Source: a virus. From it: a stretch of 64,000 nt of DNA. Below the pieces are notes generated by a model that searched no databases, was not told the origin of the DNA, and saw nothing but the letters and a program-made list of their open reading frames with translations. The position numbers and the translations under genes were made by a program. This document shows positions 43,801-52,385 of this stretch, piece by piece. Numbering within the stretch: position 1 is the stretch's first letter; each line of letters opens with the position of its first letter. The stretch covers positions 27,255-91,254 of IMG/VR virus record IMGVR_UViG_3300013093_000029, one strand, 5' to 3'.

Positions 43801-46800
43801 AAGTGTCTGATTGGTATCAAGGTAAAGACTACTTACAAGGGGATCTTGTACAATACAAGAGCCAATACTATACAGCCTTGCAAGATGTACCTGCGAATAC
43901 TACATTCCAGTTCCAATATTGGCAAGTATTGAGCTCAAATGAAATACAAAAAGGCCTATTACCTAATTTTAGCACACTTGCTGTAGAAAGTCAAGGATAT
44001 TATGATAGCTACGCTGCAATACGTAACAAAAGCCAATTGGCTTACAGTCACGCTCTTATTGGCTTTAGAGAACGTCAATATCTTGCTGATCTAGGTCTAA
44101 CAGAAACTAGTCAAATTGAATTCTACAAAGGTTATATTGCACAAAAAGGTACTAAAAATGCGGTAGATGCGTTTACTAAAGCAACTATCAATAACATCAC
44201 AAGTAATATTGCTCTTTACGAAGAATGGGCGGTGCGTGTTGGCGAGTATGGCGCATTGACTAGTAACCCATTTGTAGAAATTCCGTTAGATGAAAAAGCA
44301 TTTGGCGTAAACCCGAGTGTAGCAAGTTTTGTAGATACAGCAGATAATAACCTAGCTGATGGAATTACAACATTCAATGATACACAGTTGTTTAAATCAT
44401 ACGGTGCATATTCTGCCAACGTAGCATTAAATAGAACCAGTGATAGCGATTATGACAATGACATTCCTACAGCAGGTTATGTAAACATTGACGATATTGA
44501 TTTACAAATCTTTGATCTGACTAACTATGTTGATCTAGACAATAATATTGCTGATATGGGTAGTGGTTATCTTATTTGGGTAGCTAAAGACTTTACACAA
44601 AATTGGAATGTATACCGTGTAACTGAGACCAATAATCTAATTACCGCTGTAACAAACAGCCTAAATGGATATATCACTTATACTACTGAAAAACCGCATG
44701 GATTTGTCAAATATGACATATTCTTGGTTAAGAATTTTGATTCATTGTTTGATGGATTCTATCAAGTATTACAAGTAAACGGAGCATCAACAGTATTAGT
44801 AAAATATGCTGGATCGATTACAGATATTGCAAACCTAACTACTAAAACTGGTAGTGGTTTATTATTCCGCATGGACAGTATGCGTTTCCCATACATGGAA
44901 AATAGCCGTATCTATGCGCTAACAAGCCCGCCAAATGGTTGGAAAGTAGGCGATAAGATTTGGATCGACAATGATGCTGCAACTACACCTGTGCAAGGTC
45001 AGCCATTTGGCACGCAACCTAGCGGAACATGGAAAGTATATGAAAAACAACATCCGTGGACACTAGAACAAGAAGTTAAAAAAGGCCTAAGCGAATACGC
45101 TAATACTGATGCATTTGGTTCTAGTGTTAAAATGTCGGCTGATGGATTGATCATTGTTAGTGGTGCGCCAGGACACAATTCAGGTCAAGGCCAAGTAAGT
45201 ACATTCCTACGTGATTATAGCGGTAACTTCAATGAAGCACTAACATTAAATCCTCTAGGATCTAATACATCAGGATTTGGTTATGCTGTAGATATTGCAA
45301 CAACTCCAATTGGTGATTCTTCTATTGCTGTTGGTGCTCCTACTAGTTGGTCTGGAAATGGATTAGTTTATGTATATAATAAACTGTTAAACAGTTACTC
45401 GATTGATGTTAGTCAAATTATTTCAGGCAACGTAGCAGGTGATCAATTTGGTACAAGCATAGCGTTTAACCAAGACGGTGAATGGATGTATGTAGGTGCA
45501 CCTGGTAATAATTCAGTATATGCTTACGGTTTAAAACGTTATGTTCAAACACAACGCCAAATTACCAGTGTTAACAATAAAAATACCATGTACCTAAGTG
45601 GTGCTGTTACAGCCCTGCCGGGCGATGTTATTATTCAATCTAACACAGGTGCAAGAGCAACTGTGGTTAGTGTAACATCTAGCTCAGAAATTGTTGTAAG
45701 TAGTCTTACAAACTTTGTTGCGGCATCTTTGGGTACTAGTGGTAATGTAATACTAGGCAACTTAACTGTACTTGCTAACCTTAGTGTTTTAAGTAGTGGT
45801 AATTTAACAGCTTATACAGTATATCCATTTAACTTTGCAAGTAATGCCGTGACTAATAGTATTAATATTACAGCATTTACTCCTGATGCTACTGTGGGCG
45901 GTGATGCTAACAGTTTATCAATTACCAGTGTAAGTAACACTTATATTCCTAATGTAGATTATACATTTGACTATGCTAATTTACGAGTTAACTTTACAGC
46001 TAATATTTCAGCGTCATCAATTACAATTACTCAACGCCCTTACTATGCTCTAGTACAAAAATTAAACACATCTAATACATGGGCACGATTTGGTTACGCT
46101 GTAGCATCTAGCTTCGATGGCGCACAAGTTGCTGTAGGTGCCCCTGGGGATACAGTAGCAGATGCTAACGGAGTGTTACAATCTGGCGCAGGTTCTGTGT
46201 TTGTATATGATCGTGTGATTGAAGCATTTAATTCAGTTACTGATGCGGTTCCTGGTACAGGCGGCCAAGATTATCAAACAGAAAATCCTATTGCTAATGT
46301 ACACAAAGTTACAGTTGATGATATTGAAACAACCGCCTATACTGTAGTCGGTACTAATAAAATTAGATTTACAAACCCACCAGACGTTGGCCATGTAATA
46401 TTTGTTGAAGTTAATACATTTAACGTGCTAGAACAATTAATTGGTGTTAACAGTCTACAAGGTGGTTTGCAAGCTATCCAAGCTAATGCACAATTCGGTA
46501 CCACACTAACTATCTGTTCAAACAACTGTGCGATTTATGTAGGTGCTCCTTACTGGAACAACGGCACTGAATATAACAGTGGTGCTGTATGGAAATTCCA
46601 TAATCGTGGCAGACTATACGGTACTAACACTGGTTATCATTTAAACCCAGTATTTACTAAAGGTGATACAATACGTCTGAACAACTTCGAAATCACAGCC
46701 GCTAATATTAGTACACCAAGTTCTAGTGTAGTGTCATTAAATGACCTAGTTACAAACATTAACAATGCCAAGATCTTAGGTGTTACGGCTGTAAATCAAA

Positions 46801-49800
46801 ATGGTTATTTAAGATTAAATTCAGATGTTACTATTGTTAAAGATCAATTGCGCATTTTATCGGGTATACGTCAAACAGGTAGTGCTGGTATCTACTCAGC
46901 AGCTGACTTACGTGTATTTGCATACATGCAGATTATTGTTAACCCATATGGTCAAGCTGGTGAATATTTTGGTAGTAAGATTAAACTGGCTAGCAACGCA
47001 TATATGCTAGTAATTGGCAGCGGGCGAGGAACTACTAAGGAATTTACAACCTTTGACGTAAACACCACAACGAAGGGAACAATATTTGACACAGCAACTA
47101 CTCGTTTACATGACCCTATACCAGGTAGTGGTAGCGTTTATATTTACGAACTATACGATGATCCACGTAATGCTGTAGAGCATCCGGGACGCTATAGTTT
47201 CTGCCAACAACTAGATCCAGGTACACTAGTGCCAGGTGCAGAGTTTGGATATGCCCTAGATATCGAAGGCACATATATTACTATTTCAGCACCGGGTGCA
47301 ACTGTTACTGGGGCCGCAAATAACTCAGGCACAGTATATGTATTCCGTAATCCGACACTAGCACGTGGCTGGGGATTGATTAGATACCAACAACCTAAAG
47401 TTGACTTAGATAGCGTATCACGTGCTTATCTATATAATAGTCAAACTAGCACAATTTTAGACAATTTAGAATTTATTGATCCAGCTAAAGGGCGTATCCT
47501 AGGTCAAGCAGAAGAAAATATTTCATTTAAAACTGAATACGATCCTGCTGTGTACAACAATGGATTTAGCACCACAGCTGATATCAATACTAATGTATTC
47601 TGGGGCGCCGACCAAGTAGGCAAACTATGGTGGGATCTAAGCACTGTTCGCTTTGTTGATTATGAACAAGATACCTTGACATATCGTAGTCTACATTGGG
47701 GAGAATTATTTGCAGGTAGCTCAATTAATGTCTATGAGTGGATTGAAAGTTCAGTACCACCAAGCCAATACATTAACACATATGGCTCTGCCCACGGCAC
47801 TCCTAAAAATGCAGATGACAGTGCATACGTGGAAATAATTCGTGTAGATCAAACTACTGGCATCATCAGTAATGTTTACTATTTCTGGATATATGGTGAT
47901 ACACACTTAGATGCAACATTATTAAATCGTTCACTACCTGTGCAAGCGGTTGCAGATTATATAGCTAACCCAGGATCACAGGGTATTGCTTATGCGGCAA
48001 TGATCAAGAGTGACGCTATTGCATTCTACAATGTTGCTGATTACCTAAGTGCCGATAATACAATCATGCACTTAGATCATCAGTTAGTAATTAACACTGA
48101 TATGATTCACAGTGAATATGAATTGTTACAAAAAGGTAATCCCAATGATCCTATTCCAACTAAACTGGTTAATAAATTAATTGACAGTCTAGCTGGTATT
48201 GATCAACAAGGATCTACAGTTCCGGATCCAGCACTAAGTTTAGCTGATCGTTACGGTATTGATATTCGTCCACGTCAAAGTATGTTTGTTGATAGATTGG
48301 CCGCTGTTAATCAGTTAGTAGAATTTGTTAACAGTATATTTGCTGCTAATCCTATAGCTGAGCAATTTAGTCTAGGAGATTTAAATGCTCAAGAAGCAGA
48401 ACCTAGCTTTAAACGCGGCGAATATAATCAAGCGGTAGCAACAGAAGTTGAATTGTCATACATTGATACGACAGCACTTGCTCCTGGATATCTAGTGCTG
48501 GTCCACAGCGATACTACACAAGATGGACTATGGGTATTGTATAGTCTAACCGCAGATAAAACATGGTTAATTGAACGAGTACAAAGTTACAAGACTAGTA
48601 TCTACTGGAACTATGCTGATTGGTATGCTAGCGGATATAGTGCAACAACTAGACCAGACTTTAGTGTAGAAACTACAGTTGATGCTCTTGCATTACAAGC
48701 GGCAGCAGGTATTGTAATTTATATTAAAAATGCCACAGGTAACAATACATGGCAATTAGTTGTAGCTAATAGTGACGGTACATTAAGTGTAGTAGGTATC
48801 CAAAATGGTACACTACAACTAGATACTACATTAGGTGATTATGTAGATAACGGCTTAGGATTTGGTAATCAAGACTTTGACAGTAATCGTTATGATCAAA
48901 ACCCTAACAATGAACTACGTGCTATTGTAACAGCCTTATATAACGATATCTTTAAAAATACCCTACAAGGTGAATTTAACAATTTATTCTTTGTATTAAT
49001 CAACTACTTATTAACAGAACAAGTGTATGTAGATTGGCTATTTAAATCTAGTTTCATTAGTATTACACATCAATTGCGTACACTAAGTCAATTCCCAAGT
49101 TACGTTGTTGACAATCAAACATATTATCAAGACTATATTGATGAAGTTAAACCATATCGTACTAAGATTCGTGAATATTTATTGAACTACACAGGCGATG
49201 ATACATTTGGTGGTGATATTACTGACTTTGATTTGCCTGCTTACTATGATACTACAGGTACTACACCAATATTCCGTAGTCCAAGCGGCGAAGCACCTTA
49301 TACTAATGCAGATTCAAACCTATGGACATCATGGCCGTATAACCAATGGTACAATAACCGTGCTCTTGTACTTGATAGCATCAGAATTGAAAATGCTGGC
49401 ACAGGATATATTCTACCTCCAGTGGTTACTATTACCAGTATAGATGGCAATGGCAACGGTGCAGCAGCCACGGCAACTATAAATGGTAGCACAGGTAGTA
49501 TTACAGCAATTACAGTTACTAACAGTGGACAAGGATATACAGCAACACCAACAGTGACAATAAATGGTGCTGTAGTCGGAAACATCACAGTTATTGGTGG
49601 TAATGCTAACTTAACATCATTAACTTATACTGTAAATTCAACTGCTGGTTTGTTCATGGGTATGAGTGCAAATGCTGTGTTTGCATCAGACACTGTAATT
49701 ATAGCTGTCGATGCTGCGAATAGTCAAATTACTATGTCGTCGGCTAACATTACCACATTTACAAGCAATGCAATTAGCTTTGGCTACGCAGGTATTAACT

Positions 49801-51575
49801 CGGGTACCCAGGCAAAAGCCTATGCTGTAATGAAGAATCCGGTAGTGCGCTCATTTGATAGTACTCTTAAATTTGACCGTACTACATATACCAGCAATGT
49901 TAAAGTATGGTCAGCTAACACTACCTACACACAAACTAGTTTTGATGCCAACGGTCGTGTAACCAGTGGCGATATTATTACATACGCAATGCAAGATGGT
50001 AATGTAATGATACGTAAAGCATACTTTGTAAATGCAAACATTACTACTACATCGCAATTTATACCTAGTGATTATACAGTATGTCCAACTAGTTACTTTA
50101 GTAATGCCAATGATCGTATTGTTGGTTATTATGAACCTGCTAATACTATGCCAGTAGTAGACAGCGTACAAACCGCGGTAACTGTAGCTAATGCAGCTTC
50201 AAATACTAATACTATCTATGTCTACAATTCTGCTAGTCTTACCAAGAATATGTATATTAGCGAAAGCGGTGTTACATCAGGTTATGTAACAGGCATATTA
50301 GGTAATATTACCTTACAGGTTAATAGTTTAGGTCACTTCTATGGTAATCTACGTAATGGTAGTACAGCAATTGAAAACATCAGTAACATGTCTAATCTAC
50401 AAGTTGGTCAATATGTAACTGGTGCTAATATTGGGTTTGATGCTACTATCGTCAGCATCAACTATACTACAAATAGTGTTAATTTAACTGACACAATCAA
50501 CGGCAATGTTACATTGGCTAATATTAGCTTTGGTGGCATTCCAATCAAAGTAAGTCAAGTTACTCTAACCACTAATGTAACATTGGCTACTGATACAACA
50601 ATCTATGCTCGTTACGACAGCTTAGAGCAACTAATACCAGGTGTAACATATCCAGGTGCATTAACGCAAGGTGCATCATTCAAATTAAGTCCGCTATTTG
50701 GTCGTAACTATGATATTGCAGCATTCGATCCAGTACAATTTAATAAAGATGGCGTTGGTTTACTATCAATCAATACTTATGATCAAGTGTTGACCAGTGA
50801 CTTCACTGACCTTGCGCTAGGCACACGACCAGAAGATATTACCACTTCGGGTGGCGAGTTTGTTGATACATATCACAGTCATGCTCCAGAAGAGTTGATC
50901 CCTGGTATTACATTTGACACATTAGACATGCGTGTTTACACTAGAATTAATGGTGGTAATGGCATTATTGCTTATCGTATTTTTGATAATATGATCAATA
51001 AACCAGCATACTTGAAAATTTCAACAGCTAATACAACATCACTGGCAACTAGTTTAAGTATTACAGATGCTAATATCTATGTTGCTGATGCTACTAGACT
51101 AACTGATCCTAGCCCACTGTATGCTGTTCCTGGTATAGTGTTTATCAATGGCGAACGTATTACATACTACCAAAAAACAATATACACCCCTGTAGCATGG
51201 TCAGCAAATACAGTTTATGCCAACGGTACAGCAATTAGTCATGCAGGTAATAACTATATTGTTACTGGTAATGTTGATGCTACAACCTGGACAAATGTAA
51301 ACTCAGCTAATATTTCATACCTACCAGGCACAAATGTATTAAGTCAACTACGTCGAGGCACACAAGGTACAGGGGCAAATGTATTGTACCCGGTCGGTAC
51401 TAGTGTAGTAGATGCTAGTGCTAGTCAAGAATTGCCTAATACAAGTTACGGTACACTAATGAACTACGCTAACGTTCTATATAATCCAGGCATAGGTATA
51501 GCCACAGATGGTAAAGGATTAGCTGCATCAACAACAGCTGCTGCACAGTTCATGAAAGCATGGCCAATACTGTAG
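37872..51575 (+). CDS. Giant virion protein, 4567 aa, with seven FG-GAP-like repeats
   Basis: One uninterrupted frame of 13.7 kb immediately after gp6, the slot of T4 gp7. The first 130 residues (RKTYKFLPTVFQSDTNKKFL; FDKLINFSQYYWIPNGPDP) and blocks such as RPHLTPWEMLGFTSMPNWWE and HSHAPEELIPGITFDTLDMR recall giant structural proteins of T4-like marine phages. Seven FG-GAP units start near residues 2413, 2471, 2524, 2738, 2873, 3031 and 3124 (for example DQFGTSIAFNQDGEWMYVGA), predicting a seven-bladed integrin-type propeller. Residues about 3840-3980 share beta modules with the 302-residue minus-strand protein. Residues about 177-240 (GGSYQFVVDQPGVPFWI) look like a cupredoxin-type fold. Likely a baseplate-peripheral or fibre protein; equivalence with gp7 is unproven. 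Confidence 0.8.
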   Translation: MATRKTYKFLPTVFQSDTNKKFLAATMDQLVTEPNLETLYGYIGRKFAPTYRSGDSYVIENNTTRQDYQLEPAVVIRNNQNDVTFVADYVDLLDKIGYYGGLTNDHSRLFQQEYYSFDPKISFDKLINFSQYYWIPNGPDPVGVSTTGVQLTETYTVTRDAANGRYVYTTNGVVDNSITLARGGSYQFVVDQPGVPFWIQTETGIDGVISATPTLSSRNIYGVTNNGTDVGTITFNVPQITGQDRWVNMQTVFNADYATPIPYTQLSNKTLSQFLAAYPQYGGITGQLNGKYTIFVDVSSWSNVGEAAWTNPTVVDDDGDVIPGYDAGIVIPNAQRYNVWRVVYVDLGQKLRLDTPIAADVAAGSSLTVGGNVTVLSYDAVAGQQYVYIPSSVDVPANATVKRTDVVTSLSATQSGTNYITVTSTVGLEAKMPVVFVGNPATGGIVSGTTYYISQVIDQRTFTISATSGGSVFALTTDTGIMAVTASYTEILPSTMVVSISKGDPLLKLVHTQTVNVNEQVYIKIGLVNANKKFYKDYDGFFYESPLITAPISQLWIQDGSLAEIYSPIKLVDYSGWTIDVENDIIGQQNYTSPNGVEFTTGLKVQFGDDVTPAYYQNSQFYVEQVGDQNEGIQLVKVDELVTPELYNDEIAINYPGEYFPDYITINRASKDRNAWSRNNRWFHIDVITATAAYNGTVPTFSNGIRGQRPIVQFEVDLQLFNAGRIAKLPIDILDTTIQDAFTQLQGQSYTNVFGIDLFDSNGNPLYPNGLRVIFGADNDPLVKNKIYLLTLVQYSVDQFQQPTGTYYIQLTKADDGDVSAYDTTVVNLGIHKGSQWWYDGINWNSSQQKTYLQQPPLFDVLDSTIDLTTGNIVEGKSLSQYTRSTFVGTQIFGYNRVTTGTADIVLSRGPVAPILDANGNSITDFYLSYKNFATQGDINFQNFFNTDTFSYFNDAGKIITENVNVGYIQKILDNQTLVPKNTWLTVPEQSKQYQLFSYVYNGTNNPFAIDIAPASGEQSIPYVKVFRNFAYVTPSNWSLANNAVTISSTLSTNDQIDILVYSDEVSKTAFYQVPQNLDLNAQNVDIDMLTLGQLRNHLVGLAQNSTIVTGDVLAQSNLRDVDIKQQGGTILKHSAPTPYASLFLIDDQANFINSVRYAQQEYTKFKNKFLELSISLEGIDPTDPVTSVDTILTKINQVKNKSFPWYYSDMVPYGPLKNIVGQIGNVDGFEIFDPLKTNYEITAIFNDTQLSNQAVLVYQNNQQLVNGVDYSFSTDTPSINFNVTLNVGDIIKIVEYSNTDGNYIPETPTKLGLWPSYIPEIFLDDTYRTPTTVIRGHDGSVTPSFGDYRDQFLLELELRIYNNIKLPANTTFSDIFAVIPGKFRSSDYTLAELDQILSKSFLTWIGNNKLDYSTNNTFNSNDPFTWNYATSHDRISNELLPGSWRACYQYFYDTYRPHLTPWEMLGFTSMPNWWEGFYGPAPYTGGNTVLWDDLEAGNIRYGARQGIDLHYARPGLSSVIPVDANGNLLSPAQILCQTFNSKRSGAAWAVGQQGPVEFAWRMSSDFPYAVQQALALAKPAKYFGTLIDVTTYSPLNALYTYTTSLEGITTEVTQYLEATTNQPITQSAIDFNGDTTSGTTYRGAGYINWIANYLINQGVTPSTYLLSLIQDFQVNLTYKVSGFTDQNYLEVLAEQVSPTSTNDSILIPNENYTVYLNEKPVPIDEIVYSAVIIEKTTNGYTVRGYDLFNSYFTIIPSVVNNNASQIKVLNSTATIYKDYQNVLMNVPYGYEFTTQQQVVDFMISYERYLMSQGWTFTDVDPQLSEIKDWRLSSKEFLYWAQQGWKPGSILVVSPVSNSLNAITSGSITEGIEDSQYGSRVVDQNFNLVKNNKYTVYRTPTEFNVQLQDPASVIGYVKVSLVQYEHSLIFDNTTVFNDVIYQPESGNRQFRLKLIGQRTANWNGSLSPEGFIYNNGQVSDWYQGKDYLQGDLVQYKSQYYTALQDVPANTTFQFQYWQVLSSNEIQKGLLPNFSTLAVESQGYYDSYAAIRNKSQLAYSHALIGFRERQYLADLGLTETSQIEFYKGYIAQKGTKNAVDAFTKATINNITSNIALYEEWAVRVGEYGALTSNPFVEIPLDEKAFGVNPSVASFVDTADNNLADGITTFNDTQLFKSYGAYSANVALNRTSDSDYDNDIPTAGYVNIDDIDLQIFDLTNYVDLDNNIADMGSGYLIWVAKDFTQNWNVYRVTETNNLITAVTNSLNGYITYTTEKPHGFVKYDIFLVKNFDSLFDGFYQVLQVNGASTVLVKYAGSITDIANLTTKTGSGLLFRMDSMRFPYMENSRIYALTSPPNGWKVGDKIWIDNDAATTPVQGQPFGTQPSGTWKVYEKQHPWTLEQEVKKGLSEYANTDAFGSSVKMSADGLIIVSGAPGHNSGQGQVSTFLRDYSGNFNEALTLNPLGSNTSGFGYAVDIATTPIGDSSIAVGAPTSWSGNGLVYVYNKLLNSYSIDVSQIISGNVAGDQFGTSIAFNQDGEWMYVGAPGNNSVYAYGLKRYVQTQRQITSVNNKNTMYLSGAVTALPGDVIIQSNTGARATVVSVTSSSEIVVSSLTNFVAASLGTSGNVILGNLTVLANLSVLSSGNLTAYTVYPFNFASNAVTNSINITAFTPDATVGGDANSLSITSVSNTYIPNVDYTFDYANLRVNFTANISASSITITQRPYYALVQKLNTSNTWARFGYAVASSFDGAQVAVGAPGDTVADANGVLQSGAGSVFVYDRVIEAFNSVTDAVPGTGGQDYQTENPIANVHKVTVDDIETTAYTVVGTNKIRFTNPPDVGHVIFVEVNTFNVLEQLIGVNSLQGGLQAIQANAQFGTTLTICSNNCAIYVGAPYWNNGTEYNSGAVWKFHNRGRLYGTNTGYHLNPVFTKGDTIRLNNFEITAANISTPSSSVVSLNDLVTNINNAKILGVTAVNQNGYLRLNSDVTIVKDQLRILSGIRQTGSAGIYSAADLRVFAYMQIIVNPYGQAGEYFGSKIKLASNAYMLVIGSGRGTTKEFTTFDVNTTTKGTIFDTATTRLHDPIPGSGSVYIYELYDDPRNAVEHPGRYSFCQQLDPGTLVPGAEFGYALDIEGTYITISAPGATVTGAANNSGTVYVFRNPTLARGWGLIRYQQPKVDLDSVSRAYLYNSQTSTILDNLEFIDPAKGRILGQAEENISFKTEYDPAVYNNGFSTTADINTNVFWGADQVGKLWWDLSTVRFVDYEQDTLTYRSLHWGELFAGSSINVYEWIESSVPPSQYINTYGSAHGTPKNADDSAYVEIIRVDQTTGIISNVYYFWIYGDTHLDATLLNRSLPVQAVADYIANPGSQGIAYAAMIKSDAIAFYNVADYLSADNTIMHLDHQLVINTDMIHSEYELLQKGNPNDPIPTKLVNKLIDSLAGIDQQGSTVPDPALSLADRYGIDIRPRQSMFVDRLAAVNQLVEFVNSIFAANPIAEQFSLGDLNAQEAEPSFKRGEYNQAVATEVELSYIDTTALAPGYLVLVHSDTTQDGLWVLYSLTADKTWLIERVQSYKTSIYWNYADWYASGYSATTRPDFSVETTVDALALQAAAGIVIYIKNATGNNTWQLVVANSDGTLSVVGIQNGTLQLDTTLGDYVDNGLGFGNQDFDSNRYDQNPNNELRAIVTALYNDIFKNTLQGEFNNLFFVLINYLLTEQVYVDWLFKSSFISITHQLRTLSQFPSYVVDNQTYYQDYIDEVKPYRTKIREYLLNYTGDDTFGGDITDFDLPAYYDTTGTTPIFRSPSGEAPYTNADSNLWTSWPYNQWYNNRALVLDSIRIENAGTGYILPPVVTITSIDGNGNGAAATATINGSTGSITAITVTNSGQGYTATPTVTINGAVVGNITVIGGNANLTSLTYTVNSTAGLFMGMSANAVFASDTVIIAVDAANSQITMSSANITTFTSNAISFGYAGINSGTQAKAYAVMKNPVVRSFDSTLKFDRTTYTSNVKVWSANTTYTQTSFDANGRVTSGDIITYAMQDGNVMIRKAYFVNANITTTSQFIPSDYTVCPTSYFSNANDRIVGYYEPANTMPVVDSVQTAVTVANAASNTNTIYVYNSASLTKNMYISESGVTSGYVTGILGNITLQVNSLGHFYGNLRNGSTAIENISNMSNLQVGQYVTGANIGFDATIVSINYTTNSVNLTDTINGNVTLANISFGGIPIKVSQVTLTTNVTLATDTTIYARYDSLEQLIPGVTYPGALTQGASFKLSPLFGRNYDIAAFDPVQFNKDGVGLLSINTYDQVLTSDFTDLALGTRPEDITTSGGEFVDTYHSHAPEELIPGITFDTLDMRVYTRINGGNGIIAYRIFDNMINKPAYLKISTANTTSLATSLSITDANIYVADATRLTDPSPLYAVPGIVFINGERITYYQKTIYTPVAWSANTVYANGTAISHAGNNYIVTGNVDATTWTNVNSANISYLPGTNVLSQLRRGTQGTGANVLYPVGTSVVDASASQELPNTSYGTLMNYANVLYNPGIGIATDGKGLAASTTAAAQFMKAWPIL

Positions 51576-51592
51576 TTTAATAGTTGTAGATT

Positions 51593-51754
51593 ATGGATAA
51601 GATAAATAAGAATATGGATGAAAATAAACAAGAACAACAAGTAAATCCGCAACCTCAAAAGCAACCTGATGAAAGGGGTGGAGTTTATGTTCAAGGATAT
51701 ATCAAAATATTTGACCCTGAGACTAAAGAAGAATTTGTAAATGGAAGAGCATAA
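51593..51754 (+). CDS. Very small protein, 53 aa, related to the next protein's N-terminus
   Basis: ATG at 51593, or an in-frame ATG at 51614 giving 46 residues. The first half is Gln/Lys/Asn/Pro-rich. The second half (VYVQGYIKIFDPETKEEFVN) is a clear relative of residues 8-25 of the following 204-residue protein (IKGFLKIFDPISMEVYV). It is too short for a standard length cut-off, but homology to the neighbour, and a memory of the same tiny gene in other T4-like marine phages, support it. The candidate late promoter at 51601 favours the second start. Function unknown. Confidence 0.6.
   Translation: MDKINKNMDENKQEQQVNPQPQKQPDERGGVYVQGYIKIFDPETKEEFVNGRA
51601..51608 (+). promoter_or_regulatory. 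Candidate late promoter (GATAAATA)
   Basis: GATAAATA on the plus strand, 12 bases after the end of the giant gene's trailer begins and about 150 bases before the 204-residue gene. It overlaps the first codons of the 53-residue frame, which argues for the later start of that gene. Confidence 0.45.
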
Positions 51755-51757
51755 GAT

Positions 51758-52372
51758 ATGATGTCGATGACGAATTTAAGCATTAAAGGTTTTTTAAAGA
51801 TATTTGACCCTATCAGCATGGAAGTATATGTTGATAAGTGTAATGCTATCCATTATGAAAATTTTAGTATTGCTCTGGCACAAAATGTCGCTAATAAAGG
51901 TACTAATTTTATTACAGAAATGCACTTTGGTAACGGCGGCACTACCGTTGACCCTACTGGTGTTATTACATACTTGCCTACAAATACTAACGTAGCTAAT
52001 GCTGATCTATATAGTCCAACATATTGGAAAATTGTAGATGACACAAATGCAGCTAACCAAGATCCAGTTAATAATAAGATGGTTGTAAACCATACTCCTG
52101 GTTTAAAATATACTGACATTGTAGTTAGTTGTCTATTAGACTATGGTGAGCCGAGTGGTCAGGCTGTATTTGATAACAGCCAATCATTAAATGGTGATTT
52201 TGTATTTGATGAACTAGGTTTATTTGGCTATGTGCAAGGTGCAAGCGGTCTAGGAGCTGGCTTGCCACTATTAACACATGTAATTTTTAGTCCAGTGCAA
52301 AAGGCACTGAATAGACTTATTCAAATTGACTACACCGTGAGAGTTCAAACGTTAACAAACTTGACAGCATAA
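51758..52372 (+). CDS. Baseplate or fibre-attachment structural protein, 204 aa
   Basis: Starts near ATGs at 51758, 51761 or 51767; GGAAGAG lies 8 bases before the first. The N-terminus LSIKGFLKIFDPISMEVYVD, then CNAIHYENFSIALAQNVANK, resembles proteins between the wedge and fibre genes of T4-like marine phages. FITEMHFGNGGTTVDPTG recalls the 'ITHxALGxGG' part of tail-collar proteins. The remainder is beta-type with LNRLIQIDYTVRVQTL at the end. It stands between the giant protein and the first fibre and may connect them; that role is inferred from position only. Confidence 0.6.
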   Translation: MMSMTNLSIKGFLKIFDPISMEVYVDKCNAIHYENFSIALAQNVANKGTNFITEMHFGNGGTTVDPTGVITYLPTNTNVANADLYSPTYWKIVDDTNAANQDPVNNKMVVNHTPGLKYTDIVVSCLLDYGEPSGQAVFDNSQSLNGDFVFDELGLFGYVQGASGLGAGLPLLTHVIFSPVQKALNRLIQIDYTVRVQTLTNLTA

Positions 52373-52385
52373 TTAGGATAATAAA

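Noticed and set aside
37872-51575. Naming the giant protein gp7
   Set aside because: Only position after gp6 supports it; length and domains are far from T4 gp7, so no symbol was given.
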